A stretch of DNA of 64,000 nucleotides from Actinostola sp. cb2023 (taxonomy: Eukaryota > Cnidaria > Anthozoa > Actiniaria > Actinostolidae). The notes below the pieces were generated by a model, which did not search any database, was not told the DNA's origin, and worked only from the letters and a program-made list of their open reading frames with translations. Location: NCBI GenBank assembly GCA_033675265.1, contig JAUJYZ010001221.1, forward strand, positions 141,001-205,000, in the 5' to 3' direction. This document shows, in pieces, positions 35,378 to 44,964 of this stretch (the stretch's first letter is position 1; every line of letters begins with the position of its first letter). The translations under genes were made by a program, and so were the position numbers.

Positions 35378-36000
35378 CAGGGGCGTAGCTTGCTTTTTTC
35401 CAATGTACGCACAGAGCAACGAGCGCCGAAGGCGTGCGTTTGTAGGGGGGTCAGGGAGCATGTTCCCCCTAGAAATTTTGAAATCTAGAGCCTTGGAAAT
35501 ACCATTTTCTTCGTTTTCCAGCGGACTTTCTCGTTGCATAAATACATTGTAAAATGCTGATCATTCATTTATTTGAATTTATTTTGTCTGAGAGACTGTT
35601 CAGTAGGGCTGCATAACTAACTACAATAATACATGTACACACTCCCTAAAGTGCCATTTCCTGGATTTTTGACTCAGTCATGCCGCTATTGATTTTATAA
35701 TTTACTAGTCAGCTGTTAAGATTTTGTCTTAGATTTCATTCTTTTTTAATATACACCTGTTTTCAAAAACGTTGTCCATTTACAAAATACAAAATAGTAA
35801 AATAGTAAAACGGAATTAAGTAGAGAAACAATGAGCCTGAGTTCAGCTTGAGTGCATTTCTTTTGTTTCTCTAATTAATTCCTTTTTACTATTTTGTATT
35901 TTGTAAATGGACAACTTTTTGAAAACAGGTTTATATATATTAATGATTCAGTAAAATTGTACGCACGTGTGTACGTGCGTAGATGCACGCTACGCCCCTG
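35378..36000. mobile_element. hAT-like non-autonomous element, ends CAGGGGCGTAGC
   Basis: The left end 'caggggcgtagct' and right end 'gctacgcccctg' are inverted, with a family-typical subterminal 'gggtcagggagcatgttccc'. CAGGGGCGTA ends are known from hAT elements. It lies in intron 1 and carries a nested MITE (35,755-35,930). The flanks show only an imperfect direct repeat around 'ggattg'/'tgattg'. Confidence 0.75.
35755..35930. mobile_element. Nested MITE with ~50-bp arms
   Basis: The arms 'acctgttttcaaaaacgttg' + 'tccatttacaaaatac' and their inverse flank a core of about 80 bp. It sits wholly inside the hAT-like element, so it is the younger insertion or was mobilised with it. Confidence 0.85.
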
Positions 36001-36052
36001 TGATTGCTGTCGGTCGACCTCGACAAAGAATGAAAAATGCATTTATTTTGTT

Positions 36053-36190
36053 CTTAATAATATTCATGAAAAAAATCCTCGATTCTGATTGGCTTAGAGC
36101 AGTGCAGTTGAAAGGTAATTTGCACTGCAGTGCAAATTACCTTTAATATGCACTGCAGTGCAAATTACTTTTTTTTTCATGAATATTATT
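36053..36190. mobile_element. Palindromic MITE with gcactgcagtgc core
   Basis: 'aatattcatgaaaaaaa' and 'ttttttttcatgaatatt' form outer arms. Inside is a perfect inverted pair 'aaaggtaatttgcactgcag' / 'tgcaaattaccttt' at 36,111-36,144. Confidence 0.8.
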
Positions 36191-36202
36191 AATTGGTATA
36201 TT

Positions 36203-36352
36203 TGTAATCATACGATTTCTCGTTCAATTTGGAATAATTCGCACTCGTGTGTTTTTCAAAGAGCTCAAATTGGCTCGTGCAATTTTGATACTCTTTGAAA
36301 AACACACTTGTGCAAATTATTTCCAAATTGAACTCGAAACCGTATGATTACC
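36203..36352. mobile_element. MITE, arms gtaatcatacg / cgtatgattac
   Basis: A ~150-bp inverted repeat with long near-complementary arms, including 'cgtgtgtttttcaaagag' and 'ctctttgaaaaacacac'. Confidence 0.8.
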
Positions 36353-36360
36353 TCTACTAA

Positions 36361-36840
36361 TAAGCCACTTCACGCTGTCGTCCGCCATTTTGAATTGGGA
36401 CAAAATTTATAGAAATCTGGATCACTTTGACTTGCCGTAACTCCGCTCGATTTCGTTGGATTTTCAAAATTTAAACTTCGATAATCAACAGGCATGCATA
36501 CCAGTTGTCGGACTGAAAATAAGACCAATGTAGGTGTATTAACTACCTTTTACGAGTCAAATCTTCTTTTCACGAATGGATCTTAATATTTCGAGCTAAT
36601 TTGCATATTCACATGCCGAACGTTTAATTTTTTATTTTTTTCTCGATTTGTAGCCTTCCAATACCCATCATATTATAGGTCATAGATAACAAAGAAAACA
36701 TATTTTCCAAAGTGGCAAGTTTTTAAAAATCCAACGAATTCGAGCGGAGTTACGGCAAGTCAAATTGTGATCCAGATTTCTATAAATTTTGCAGCGTTTG
36801 TCGAAATTCAAAATGGCGGACGACAGCGTGATGTGGCTTA
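36361..36840. mobile_element. 480-bp MITE with ~110-bp arms
   Basis: 'taagccacttcacgctgtcg' on the left against 'cgacagcgtgatgtggctta' on the right. The inner pairs 'agaaatctggatcac' and 'cttgccgtaactccgctcga' are also inverted. The centre is AT-rich, with no coding capacity. Confidence 0.88.
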
Positions 36841-37388
36841 AATTCATGCATGTCAGACATTCAAAACAATTACGATATTGATACTACATCCATTGCCTTG
36901 AATGTTAACAAATTTATCTTTTTAAGTCCAAATAAAATAATCAGTATCTACAGATCATTATTCGGCGACTGATTTAAATACTTTGCTTGAAATTTCGGAG
37001 AAACGATTGTAAATCTCAGAAACAATCAACACACGATATTGTGGTATAATCTAAGTTGCTCTTTTTAATTTGAATCAATAAATTAGAACATTGAAACTGA
37101 AAAATAACGAGCTCATTCATTCGAGAAAAAATATTTAAATGTTGTGTAACTAACCGCTCAGCGACGCATGGCGAAAGTTCAGTGTAAACTGAGCCCAGTG
37201 TTTGTTTTTTTTTTTTTCCGAGGACTCGAGTTTGGCTGAAAATCATCAGACAAAACTTTCTACCCACCAAAATGGTCTGGAAAAGAGTCGACCATTTACA
37301 CTGTGTTCCTTCGTGACATAGTTCAACGGAAATACAAGTAAAAACTCAGTGATCTTCATTCATGGGGTCATAGCAAACATGAACTTAC

Positions 37389-37453
37389 CTTCCCAAGATC
37401 AGAAACACAAGAACTTCGATCAAGCTGCCAAATTTGCATATTTTCCCCGCCAT
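37389..37453 (-). CDS. HEXD: HEXD-like exon 1: start codon and hydrophobic N-terminus
   Basis: ATG at 37,453 lies in a good initiation context (AAAAAAATGGCG). It encodes MAGKICKFGSLIEVLVFLIL plus G, then a clean donor AG|GTAAGT at 37,388, leaving phase 2. The stretch from LIEV to LILG is hydrophobic, consistent with a signal anchor. It is joined to exon 2 by phase only, so an unseen small exon between them cannot be excluded. Confidence 0.55.
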
Positions 37454-37820
37454 TTTTTTCTAAAGCCACGTTCGTTCACATTGGTGCGTGTAGATTTCGG
37501 TATTCAATTTTTCTTGAAGAAAAACACGATTTTATTGATGTGTACAGCTTTGGCAGATGGGTTTCCAGCGGAGCGATTTAGCGTGAAAGTAATGACCTGT
37601 TTAGAAGCACTTTGGTCCCGCCACCCGTGATATTTATACAACAATCGCGAGGTCATGACACAGGTAGCCCAACGCCCAGGTGGTAATCGTGGGGGGGAGG
37701 GGAAGGGGAAATTGATATCACGTATCACGTGTTTATAGCAGTAGGCTAGTGGGGACACGACTCTCACACTCACTTCCTCCTGTATTCTATACACCCAACA
37801 CCCAACATCATCATCATATC
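37454..37820. other. Upstream flank of the HEXD-like gene
   Basis: This should hold the 5' leader and promoter. I see a G-rich run near 37,690 and 'tatcacgtatcacgtg' near 37,715 but no TATA box I would defend. A 500-bp TAG microsatellite begins about 370 bp upstream of the start codon. Confidence 0.4.
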
Positions 37821-38325
<505 letters not shown>

Positions 38326-38660
38326 TACAATTTCAAACGCTTACTACTTTAAGTTTTATTGCTTGCCGTTTGGGGTATTGCTTCACTATGAATAATATTT
38401 GAATACATTATTTTACTTTTACTTAGCTCGTTATTTTTTCAGTGGTTAGTAGTATGTAGTAATAGTAGTAGTTAGTAGTAGTATAGTAGTAATTAGTAGT
38501 AGAAAAACATTTCGCGCGCACTACTTTCAATTGCTTGCCGTTTGGGTATTGAAATGCATTTGAATACAATTTTCATTTTAAATTAGCTCGTTATTTTTTC
38601 AGTTTATTAATTTCAATTTCAAATTTCGCGCGCACTTCAAACTTTGGAAATGCATTTGAA
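38326..38660. repeat. Tandem duplication of a ~190-bp block
   Basis: 'gcttgccgtttggggtattg' at about 38,362 recurs at about 38,534, each time followed by 'ttagctcgttattttttcag' (about 38,425 and 38,583). 'ttcgcgcgcact' also appears twice. Confidence 0.75.
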
Positions 38661-38812
38661 ATTAATTGGAAATTCATTGGAATTTAATTTCAATTTCTTT
38701 GGAAATTCTTTGGAAATTCATTGGAAATTCATTGGAAATTCATTGGAAATTCATTGGAAATTCATTGGAAATTCATTGGAAATTCATTGGAAATTCATTG
38801 GAAATTCCAAGG
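38661..38812. repeat. 11-bp array (attggaaattc)
   Basis: About 13 units of an 11-bp repeat. Both strands are open over it because 11 is not a multiple of 3 and stops are absent. Confidence 0.95.
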
Positions 38813-38864
38813 TTTGAAAAGCATGCAGTTTTCGCAGTATTATTACCGAAATAGCTATAGTGCT

Positions 38865-39065
38865 TGGACGTATGTAATATATACAATATGAACAGCCACA
38901 TTACGAATAAATTAATGATAATATTTTGTCGAACTTATCATAGCATAGATGTATAAAATCATGTTCTACTAAAATGTTCAAGATACGAGTAAGTTTGGCC
39001 GAGAAAATCAAAGTTTAAGTTTATGCAAATCAAGACGATTTTGTATCAGAAGTACATAGAGGATA
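38865..39065. repeat. Dispersed repeat copy B
   Basis: 'tattttgtcgaacttatcat', 'gatgtataaaatcatgttct' and 'gtttggccgagaaaatca' are shared with 39,825-40,440 and (inverted) 46,640-46,815, and in diverged form with 24,590-24,845. Confidence 0.65.
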
Positions 39066-39570
39066 TTACACGGCGGCGAACCGCCGTGTGACTCTAAAAA
39101 TGAGTTTCGGTCGTATTCTTCGTCTTTGGCTTCAAATCGCCAACTGGGTTCTACAGCGCATGCGCCCTGTGCCGGCCGCTCAGATAATTACCGAAGGCTC
39201 TGATCAACATGAGACATTCTTCACAAAAAAATATTGCTCAAAACAACTAAAATATCGCTCAAATGACTTCATATGTTGAGTTAAATGATGAAATAATGGG
39301 GATCAAAGCAAAATGCGAGAAGTTTAAGAAAATAAATATGCTATCAGTATCGCACATGAGTAAGCTTACGGCACAACTAACACAGGATTCCTGACACAAG
39401 ATTGAAATCTAAACGAAGTCAATGTCTTCTATACTTTGTATAGTACCGCTGTAATTGTGTGTTGTGGTAAGCTTATAACACTGATAGATCTTTATTTTGC
39501 TGAGTTTTGAAATCGGTTCAGTTGTAAGTAAGCTTAATAGCCCGACTTCACGCTACTAGAGCGTCTTGTT
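39066..39570. repeat. Interspersed element ending 'gacttcacgct..agagcgtct', copy 1
   Basis: It shares 'gcatgcgccctgtgccggcc' with 45,860 and ends in 'cccgacttcacgct...agagcgtct', as does 46,198-46,225 and, inverted, 54,222-54,262. An internal part (39,390-39,440) matches 54,715-54,770 on the other strand. It is probably a non-autonomous transposon family. No reading frame was recognised. Confidence 0.55.
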
Positions 39571-39951
39571 TCCTTTTTATTATATAGACCAAAAACATTT
39601 TGACGAAAAAAGTATTTTGTTACTAAAAGTACTGAGCCTGACGTCATCGATATCCTCACTAGTGAGGATATGGAAAATACGCCACTCGGGTCCCGGATGT
39701 CGTTTCGTACGAGTTACGAGTGAGATATTTTCCAGTAAAACACTCGTGTCTATTTTAATAAAAGCTCTTCCACGGCTATTGAGGTTTCCTAACAAATTAT
39801 GAATGAACATGACAGAAGTAATGGATACAATATACATGAACATCTACATTACGAATGATAATATTTTGTCGAACTTATCATTATATCATAGATGTATAAA
39901 ATAGTGTTCTACTAAAATCAGTCAAGATACCAATAAGTTTGGCCGAGAAAA

Positions 39952-40310
39952 TCACAGGGAGCCCAAGCTCATTATCTGTGAAGACCGTTGTTTAATTTGC
40001 ATATTTACAGTAAATGTATGTGGCTTTAAAACATCCCTCCGTATTTCAAGATTTTTCGTAAACAATGAAACTTTTTTTTCACTAATGTGTTGTTCTTACT
40101 ACTTTAGATGCTGTGACGGCGTTTCAGCGCCATTAGTGCGTTTTCAGCATCGAAAGTAGTAAGAACAACACATTAGTGAAAAAAAAGTTTCATTATTTAC
40201 GAAAAATCTTGAAATACGGAGGGATGTTTTAAAGCCACATACATTTACTGTAAATATGCAAATTAAACAACGGTCTTCACAGATAACTGATGAGCTTGGG
40301 CTCCCTGTGA
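39952..40310. mobile_element. 359-bp near-perfect palindrome (foldback MITE)
   Basis: The left half from 'tcacagggagcccaagctca' is repeated inverted almost base for base up to 'ctccctgtga' at 40,310, leaving about 40 unpaired bases at the centre ('ctgtgacggcgtttcagcgc'). It interrupts dispersed repeat copy C: the host repeat runs 39,825-39,951 and resumes at about 40,311. Confidence 0.9.
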
Positions 40311-40455
40311 GAAAGTCAGACTTCGTCGTTCGCTATCAGAATAAAAAGTGTGGTCGACTTGTGGAAGGCTAGCTCTGCCACGGTTATGCTTTCTGTTGTG
40401 TTTTGCTCGTGAATTATCAATAAATATGACAAGAAGCTTTCGAAACTATACCTAA

Positions 40456-40735
40456 TTCGCCTTTTCCATATAGAGCGGGAAACTGGTTTCGAGTTGGGAC
40501 CGCAAAGCATGTATGGATTGTTTGGAAGGACAACAATAGTAATGGCGCCCTTCGTAAAAGATAACTCGACAGTCCCATCTAAAGAACATATTTTACTCAC
40601 CGAAGAAGACATCCCAGGAGCGAAACTGCCACGGGAATCAATAGTCGAATGTGATTCTGTCCTTCCAAACAATCCATACATGCTTTGCGGTCTCAACTCG
40701 AACCCAGTTTCCCGCTCTATGTGGAAAAGGCTAAT
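40456..40735. mobile_element. MITE carrying a protein-like fragment
   Basis: Arms 'gccttttccatatagagcgg' and 'ccgctctatgtggaaaaggc' pair for about 65 bp (including 'gcatgtatggattgtttgga'). The ~140-bp interior is open on the plus strand and reads FVKDNSTVPSKEHILLTEED, then IPGAKLPRESI. The TEEDIPGAKL wording resembles a domain of predicted transposon-linked proteins in anthozoans as I remember it. Confidence 0.65.
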
Positions 40736-40863
40736 AGGCTTCTATCCGAAAAAAAAACAAGCCGATAACTTCATCACGAATGGCACAATATTTGCATAAA
40801 TGTCAACAAATGTCGAAGAACATTGTTTGTCCTTTTACTCCCTTTCAGCTTTACCATCGCTGA

Positions 40864-41685
40864 CTATGGCAACTTCTTCTGTTCTTTGGACAAGCTATTC
40901 GCCCCTCTCAGATCTTTGTACGTGTCCTCTGCTATTCGGATTTCTTCGTTTTTTAACTTGGTCGTCCTGGTCTTGGATTCTTGGATTCCGTAAGTCCTAT
41001 CGTTGAAACGTCGACGGCCATGTTGGAAAAAACTCGTTGGCACAGAATTTCTAGGAACTATGGGTTGTTGTAAAGAAAACGAGTCACCATCCATACCGTG
41101 ACCAATTGGGGGCAGCGGTGGGAGAATTATCCTACCACGAGTACCTCTTACAGTTGGGGGCAGCGGTGGGAGAATTATCCTACCACGAGTACCACATACA
41201 GTTGGGGGCAGCGGTGGGAGAATTATCCTACCACGAGTACCACATACAGTTGGGGGCAGCGGTGGGAGAATTATCCTACCACGAGCAACTCTGACCGCTT
41301 CTTCGATTGACTTATGATCCTGGAAATCATCAGAATTATCAGCTTGATATTTACATTGTTGTGGATGTGGTCTACCATGTTGGATGGGATTTTCTACTGC
41401 CTTCTTTCCTGCCATACCACCAGGCTGAGGTTGCTGTGGGGGAAACAATTGCTGTGGGGGAAACATAGAATTGTCATCGATATTCATACCACTAGCGCGA
41501 GGAATCGGTGGCTGCCAGTTGCCCCGTCTTAGAAGGTGACTCATTCTATTTCTTATGGACAACATTTCCTGCCTCTGTTCCTCTCTCATACGCGCCCTAA
41601 CATCACCAAAAATCCTTCGATTTTTCTCTTCGTAAAACTCAGTGAGTTCCAGCAAAGAAAGTTCTGGTTTCTTTGTTGCGCTCAT
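40864..41685 (-). CDS. Unrecognised protein with four 16-residue proline-rich repeats (copy L)
   Basis: I do not recognise this gene. From ATG at 41,685 it encodes about 273 residues. Residues 1-60 are charged and helical-looking (MSATKKPELSLLELTEFYEE; MREEQRQEMLSIRNRM). Residues 60-100 are Pro/Gln-rich (FPPQQLFPPQQPQPGG). A linker then leads to four copies of RGRIILPPLPPTVxGT (48 bp each, nearly identical in DNA), followed by a basic, Glu-rich tail ending KEQKKLP. I chose 41,685 over the in-frame ATG at 41,709 because the inverted copy begins with the same MSATKKP and its upstream sequence diverges by an indel. No introns are needed. It may be a domesticated or transposon-borne gene. The other half of the inverted pair is broken. 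Confidence 0.55.
   Translation of the reverse strand: MSATKKPELSLLELTEFYEEKNRRIFGDVRARMREEQRQEMLSIRNRMSHLLRRGNWQPPIPRASGMNIDDNSMFPPQQLFPPQQPQPGGMAGKKAVENPIQHGRPHPQQCKYQADNSDDFQDHKSIEEAVRVARGRIILPPLPPTVCGTRGRIILPPLPPTVCGTRGRIILPPLPPTVRGTRGRIILPPLPPIGHGMDGDSFSLQQPIVPRNSVPTSFFQHGRRRFNDRTYGIQESKTRTTKLKNEEIRIAEDTYKDLRGANSLSKEQKKLP
41098..41294. repeat. 48-bp coding minisatellite, 4 units
   Basis: The units read 'gggggcagcggtgggagaat' then 'tatcctaccacgagtacc' and a short spacer on the plus strand. The period is a multiple of 3, so it stays in frame in copy L. All three plus-strand frames are open too, which explains the WGQRWENYP frames. Confidence 0.95.
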
Positions 41686-41894
41686 GTTGTTGTGGTAGTT
41701 AGTGGACACTTTCTAGCGATGGAATGAATTGAACAGCGTACGTGCAAGTATTTTGTATGTCGGTATATCTCCAAGGAAGCAATCAGTGTTTTCGTCCGAA
41801 CTGTAATTAAGAGGACACACCTAGTAGTACTACCATATAAGGGCCTTTCTGAACAAGGAACCAATCAGATTAGACTATTTACCAGTGGACTAAT

Positions 41895-42087
41895 TAGTCT
41901 GATATTTCGGTGTTATTTGTGATCATATTCATTCATTCACTGATTACTAGGAGAGGATGCCGCGAACGTAGCACGTGGTGAAATGAAGGTAGCCATAGTG
42001 TTCTTCTGAGCGTTCGCCCTAGAAAGAAAGGAGAAAGAGAAAAAAGACATGACCCTGATCGGATTCCAACCCACGACCCTCTCAATT
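41895..42087. other. Spacer of the inverted duplication with a tRNA-like B box
   Basis: On the minus strand at about 42,060-42,075 'gtgggttggaatccgatc' resembles a pol III B box (GGTTCGAATCC, one mismatch), and 'gagagggtcgtgg' precedes it. I could not see a convincing A box or cloverleaf, so at most this is a decayed tRNA-derived SINE segment. Confidence 0.3.
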
Positions 42088-42285
42088 GACTGGTAAATAC
42101 TCTAATCTGATTGGTTCCTTGTTCAGAAAGGTCCTTATATGGTAGTACTACTAGGTGTGTCCTCTTAATTACAGTTCGGACGAAAACACTGATTGCTTCC
42201 TTGGAGATATACCGACATACTAAATACTTGCACGTTCGCTGTTCTATTTATTCCATCGCAAGAAAGTGTCCACTACCACAACAAC

Positions 42286-43673
42286 ATGAGCGCAACAAAG
42301 AAACCAGAACTTTCTTTGCTGGAACTCGCTGAGTTTTACGAAGAGCAAAATCGAAAGATTTTTGGTGATGTTTGGGCGCGTATGAGAGAGGAACAGAGGC
42401 AGGAAATGTTGGCCATAAGAAATAGAATGAGTCACCTTCTAAGACGGGGCAACTGGCAGCCACCGATTCCTCGCGCTAGTGGTATGAATATCGATGACAA
42501 TTCTATGTTTCCCCCACAGCAATTATTTCCCCCACAGCAACCTCAGCCTGGTGGTATGGCAGGAAAGAAGGCAGTAGAAAATCCCATCCAACATGGTAGA
42601 CCACATCCACAACAATGTAAATATCAAGCTGATAATTCTGATGATTTCCAGAATCATAAGTCAATCGAAGAAGCGGTCAGAGAAGCTCGGTGTAGGATAA
42701 TTCTCACACCGCTGCCCCCAACTGTAAGAGGTACTCGTGGTAGGATAATTCTCCCATCGCTGCCCCCAACTGTGGGAGGTACTCGTGGTAGAATAATTCT
42801 CCCACCGCTGCCCCCAACTGTAAGAGGTACTCGTAGTAGGATAACTCTCCCACCGCTGCCCCCAACTGTAAGAGGTACTCGTGGTAGGATAATTCTCCCA
42901 CCGCTGCCCCCAACTGTAAGAGGTACTCGTGGTAGGATAATTCTCCCACCGCTGCCCCTAGCTGTAAGAGGTACTCGTGGTAGGATAATTCTCCCACCGC
43001 TGCCCCCAACTGTATGTGGTACTCGTGGTAGGATAATTCTCCCATCGCTGCCCCCAACTGTAAGAGGTACTCGTGGTAGGATAATTCTCCCACCGCTGCC
43101 CCCAACTGTAAGAGGTACTCGTGGTAGGATAATTCTCCCACCGCTGCCCCCAACTGTAAGAGGTACTCGTGGTAGGATAACTCTCCCACCGCTGCCCCCA
43201 ACTGTAAGAGGTACTCGTGGTAGGATAAATTCTCCCACCGCTGCCCCCAACTGTAAGAGGTACTCGTGGTAGGATAACTCTCCCACCGCTGCCCCCAACT
43301 GTAAGAGGTACTCGTGGTAGGATAATTCTCCCACCGCTGCTCCCAACTGTAAGAGGTACTCGTGGTAGGATAACTCTCCCACCGCTGCCCCCAACTGTAA
43401 GAGGTACTCGTGGTAGGATAACTCTCCCACCGCTGCCCCCAACTGGTCACGGTATGGATGGTGACTCGTTTTCTTCACAACCCAGTTAACTCTGTGCCAA
43501 CGAGTTTTTTCCAACATGGCCGTCAACGTTTACACGACAGGGCTTACGGAAGGCAAGAATCCAAGACCACGACGACCAAGTCACAAAGCGAAGAAATTCG
43601 AATGGCAGAGGAAACGTACAAAGATATGAGAGGGGCGAAAGGCTTGCCCAAAGAACAGAAGAAGTTGCCATAG
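42286..43673 (+). pseudogene. Broken copy R of the 16-residue-repeat protein
   Basis: It begins MSATKKPELSLLELAEFYEE at 42,286 and follows copy L closely through the Pro/Gln-rich segment, then runs through RGRIILPPLPPTVRGT repeats. One extra A in 'ggataaattctc' near 43,228 shifts the frame, which ends at 43,272. Downstream, the original repeat frame ends at a TAA near 43,484, where copy L has a longer insert. The C-terminal tail (SVPTSFFQHG ... KEQKKLP) survives in a separate open stretch ending at 43,673. Unless the shifts are sequencing errors in the array, this copy is a pseudogene. Confidence 0.65.
42681..43450. repeat. 48-bp coding minisatellite, ~16 units
   Basis: Same unit as 41,098-41,294 in inverse orientation. 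Units differ mostly at a few sites (ccaccg/ccatcg, gataattc/gataactc). Minus-strand frames (QLGAAVGELSYHEYL) are shadows. Confidence 0.97.
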
Positions 43674-43869
43674 CGATAAGAGATGGTAAAGCTGAAAGGG
43701 AGAAAAACGACAAACCACGTTCGCTGACTTTTCATGACATTTATGTAAATATGTTGGCATATATTTCCGATCAAGGTATCGGATTTTGTTCTCGAATAGA
43801 AAGCTAAGAACAGCCTGTTAGCTTCTGCTCATATTTTATGAATAATTCACGAGGAAAACACAATAATGA

Positions 43870-44113
43870 ACAATTATTCCCCGAAGTGGAGGTGAGTAGT
43901 GGTGGATATTTACCGAGCCGTACTGAGTCTCGAGCGGCAAGGTAAATATTCACCACTACTCACCGACACTGAGGGGGATAATTGCTTTAGTATTTACCAA
44001 ATCAGTTGGATAAAAAATGGCACTTTATTAAACAAATAAATTCGGAGACTGTAGTGAAACGAGACGCCATTTTGAATCAAGTCCCGAGTTACGGGAGCCA
44101 ATCAAAACGTGCC

Positions 44114-44147
<34 letters not shown>
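43870..44147. mobile_element. Two overlapping inverted repeats
   Basis: 'ggtgagtagtggtggatatt' and 'aatattcaccactactcacc' form one pair (43,870-43,983). 'agtatttaccaaatcagttg' and 'cactgatttggtaaatact' form a second pair (43,992-44,147). Both look like MITE remnants. Confidence 0.7.
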
Positions 44148-44148
<1 letters not shown>

Positions 44149-44159
44149 CTAATACTAAG

Positions 44160-44312
44160 TAAGGGTTAGAGAATAACGCGAGTGCTTTGTGGGATTTAGA
44201 GCTCCGAGCAGCAGATAGAAGGCCACGAGGCGCGTAGCGCCGAGTGGCCCTTCTATCAATGCGAGGCGCTCTAAATTCCATAAAGCACGAGTGTTTATTC
44301 TCTAACCGTTTT
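44160..44312. mobile_element. Short MITE, arms ggttagagaataa
   Basis: 'ggttagagaataacgcgagt' pairs with 'cgagtgtttattctctaacc'. Inner 'gagggccact'-type blocks also pair. About 150 bp. Confidence 0.75.
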
Positions 44313-44960
44313 AGAATATAGTCATACTCACGAGAGTATTCTTTGGCTGCATGTCTGTTGCTTTCCCAATTAAAGGAATACTGATTTCAAATGCACATAC
44401 GCTTATGCAAAGCTGTTCAGTTGTGTGTGACTTCAGTGGAGTGAAGATGAATATCCGAAGCTTGAGGCTTTTAAATACGAAGCTTGCAAGGCTAGAAATT
44501 GCCGATATTTGTTGTGGAAATGAAGAGCAGAAATCTCAACGTTTCTTCAAAGCAGTTAGAACGGACGAAATTGAAAAACGAGAGAAATAATGAACACCAA
44601 AGAAAACTCAAGCACGATGTGAAAGATTGGGCTACCTGATCGCAATAATCATACGGAGAACTTGGATGACTGATGAATATCCGTACATCTACACTTCTTA
44701 TAGAACATGGAGAAACTCGTTTGTGATTTCATTTTGAAGAGTAAGTGACTCGCTACGTTTCTTTAGTGTTTAGTATAGTTATGATCTGTATTTCGACCTA
44801 TTTCTGTATCCGCAGTATTCATGTATTAAATCTAGCTGCTTAACGAATCCAAATAACTGTCGATTTATTGGATTATGATATAATATTTGAATAGTATTTG
44901 AAGATTAAACTAAGATTGTATTATAATATTTTTTGTATATAGTTTTTCTTAGTACACGTT
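44313..44960. other. Unassigned region with a short open frame
   Basis: A plus-strand frame at 44,351-44,590 (79 codons, starting MSVAFPIKGILISNAHTLMQ, ending EIEKREK) has balanced composition and no repeats. I recognise no family and see no splice-supported continuation. The remainder is AT-rich. Confidence 0.25.
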
Positions 44961-44964
44961 ATAT

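Larger units (their letters stand above)
21960..37453 (-). other. HEXD: Hexosaminidase D-like gene (GH20), 13 coding exons in view, C-terminus missing
   Basis: Members of this family hydrolyse terminal beta-linked N-acetylhexosamines (GH20 fold; substrate-assisted mechanism with an adjacent Asp-Glu pair). The exons were joined by eye from GT/AG (once GC/AG) sites with matching phase and give about 424 codons. In order: a hydrophobic N-terminus (MAGKICKFGSLIEVLVFLIL), a charged stem, HKLVHLDLSGAPPK, EYVDTFPF, IPLVQTFGHLEYVLKH, the catalytic WLHVGGDEVW, IMWDDMMRDW, LVEPMLWGY, WMASAFKGA, LALTGWSRYD and CELLPAAIPSLALCL. These match vertebrate HEXD in order and spacing. Vertebrate HEXD lacks the hydrophobic N-terminus, so this may be a type II membrane or secreted form. 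The family continues C-terminally for about 100 or more residues not found here, so later exons should lie left of the 19.6-kb array or outside the window. Exon 11 has an apparent frameshift. Confidence 0.85.
40770..41894 (-). repeat. Left arm of a large inverted duplication
   Basis: Reading inward on the minus strand, 'aatctgattggttccttgtt', 'tatggtagtactactaggtg', the coding region and the C-terminal tail are all repeated at 42,088-43,760 in opposite orientation. Sequence identity is high outside the 48-bp array. The arms are separated by about 190 bp. Confidence 0.9.
42088..43760 (+). repeat. Right arm of the large inverted duplication
   Basis: Inverse of 40,770-41,894. It is longer mainly because its 48-bp array has about 16 units against 4. 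Confidence 0.9.

Noticed and set aside
37349..37794. Plus and minus frames of 93-96 codons around the HEXD-like start
   Set aside because: They overlap exon 1 and its leader in other frames, with no conserved motif.
42654..43526. 290- and 248-codon minus-strand frames over the 48-bp array
   Set aside because: Shadows of the plus-strand repeat coding sequence. The 48-bp unit has no stops in most frames, and nothing coherent lies outside the array in these frames.
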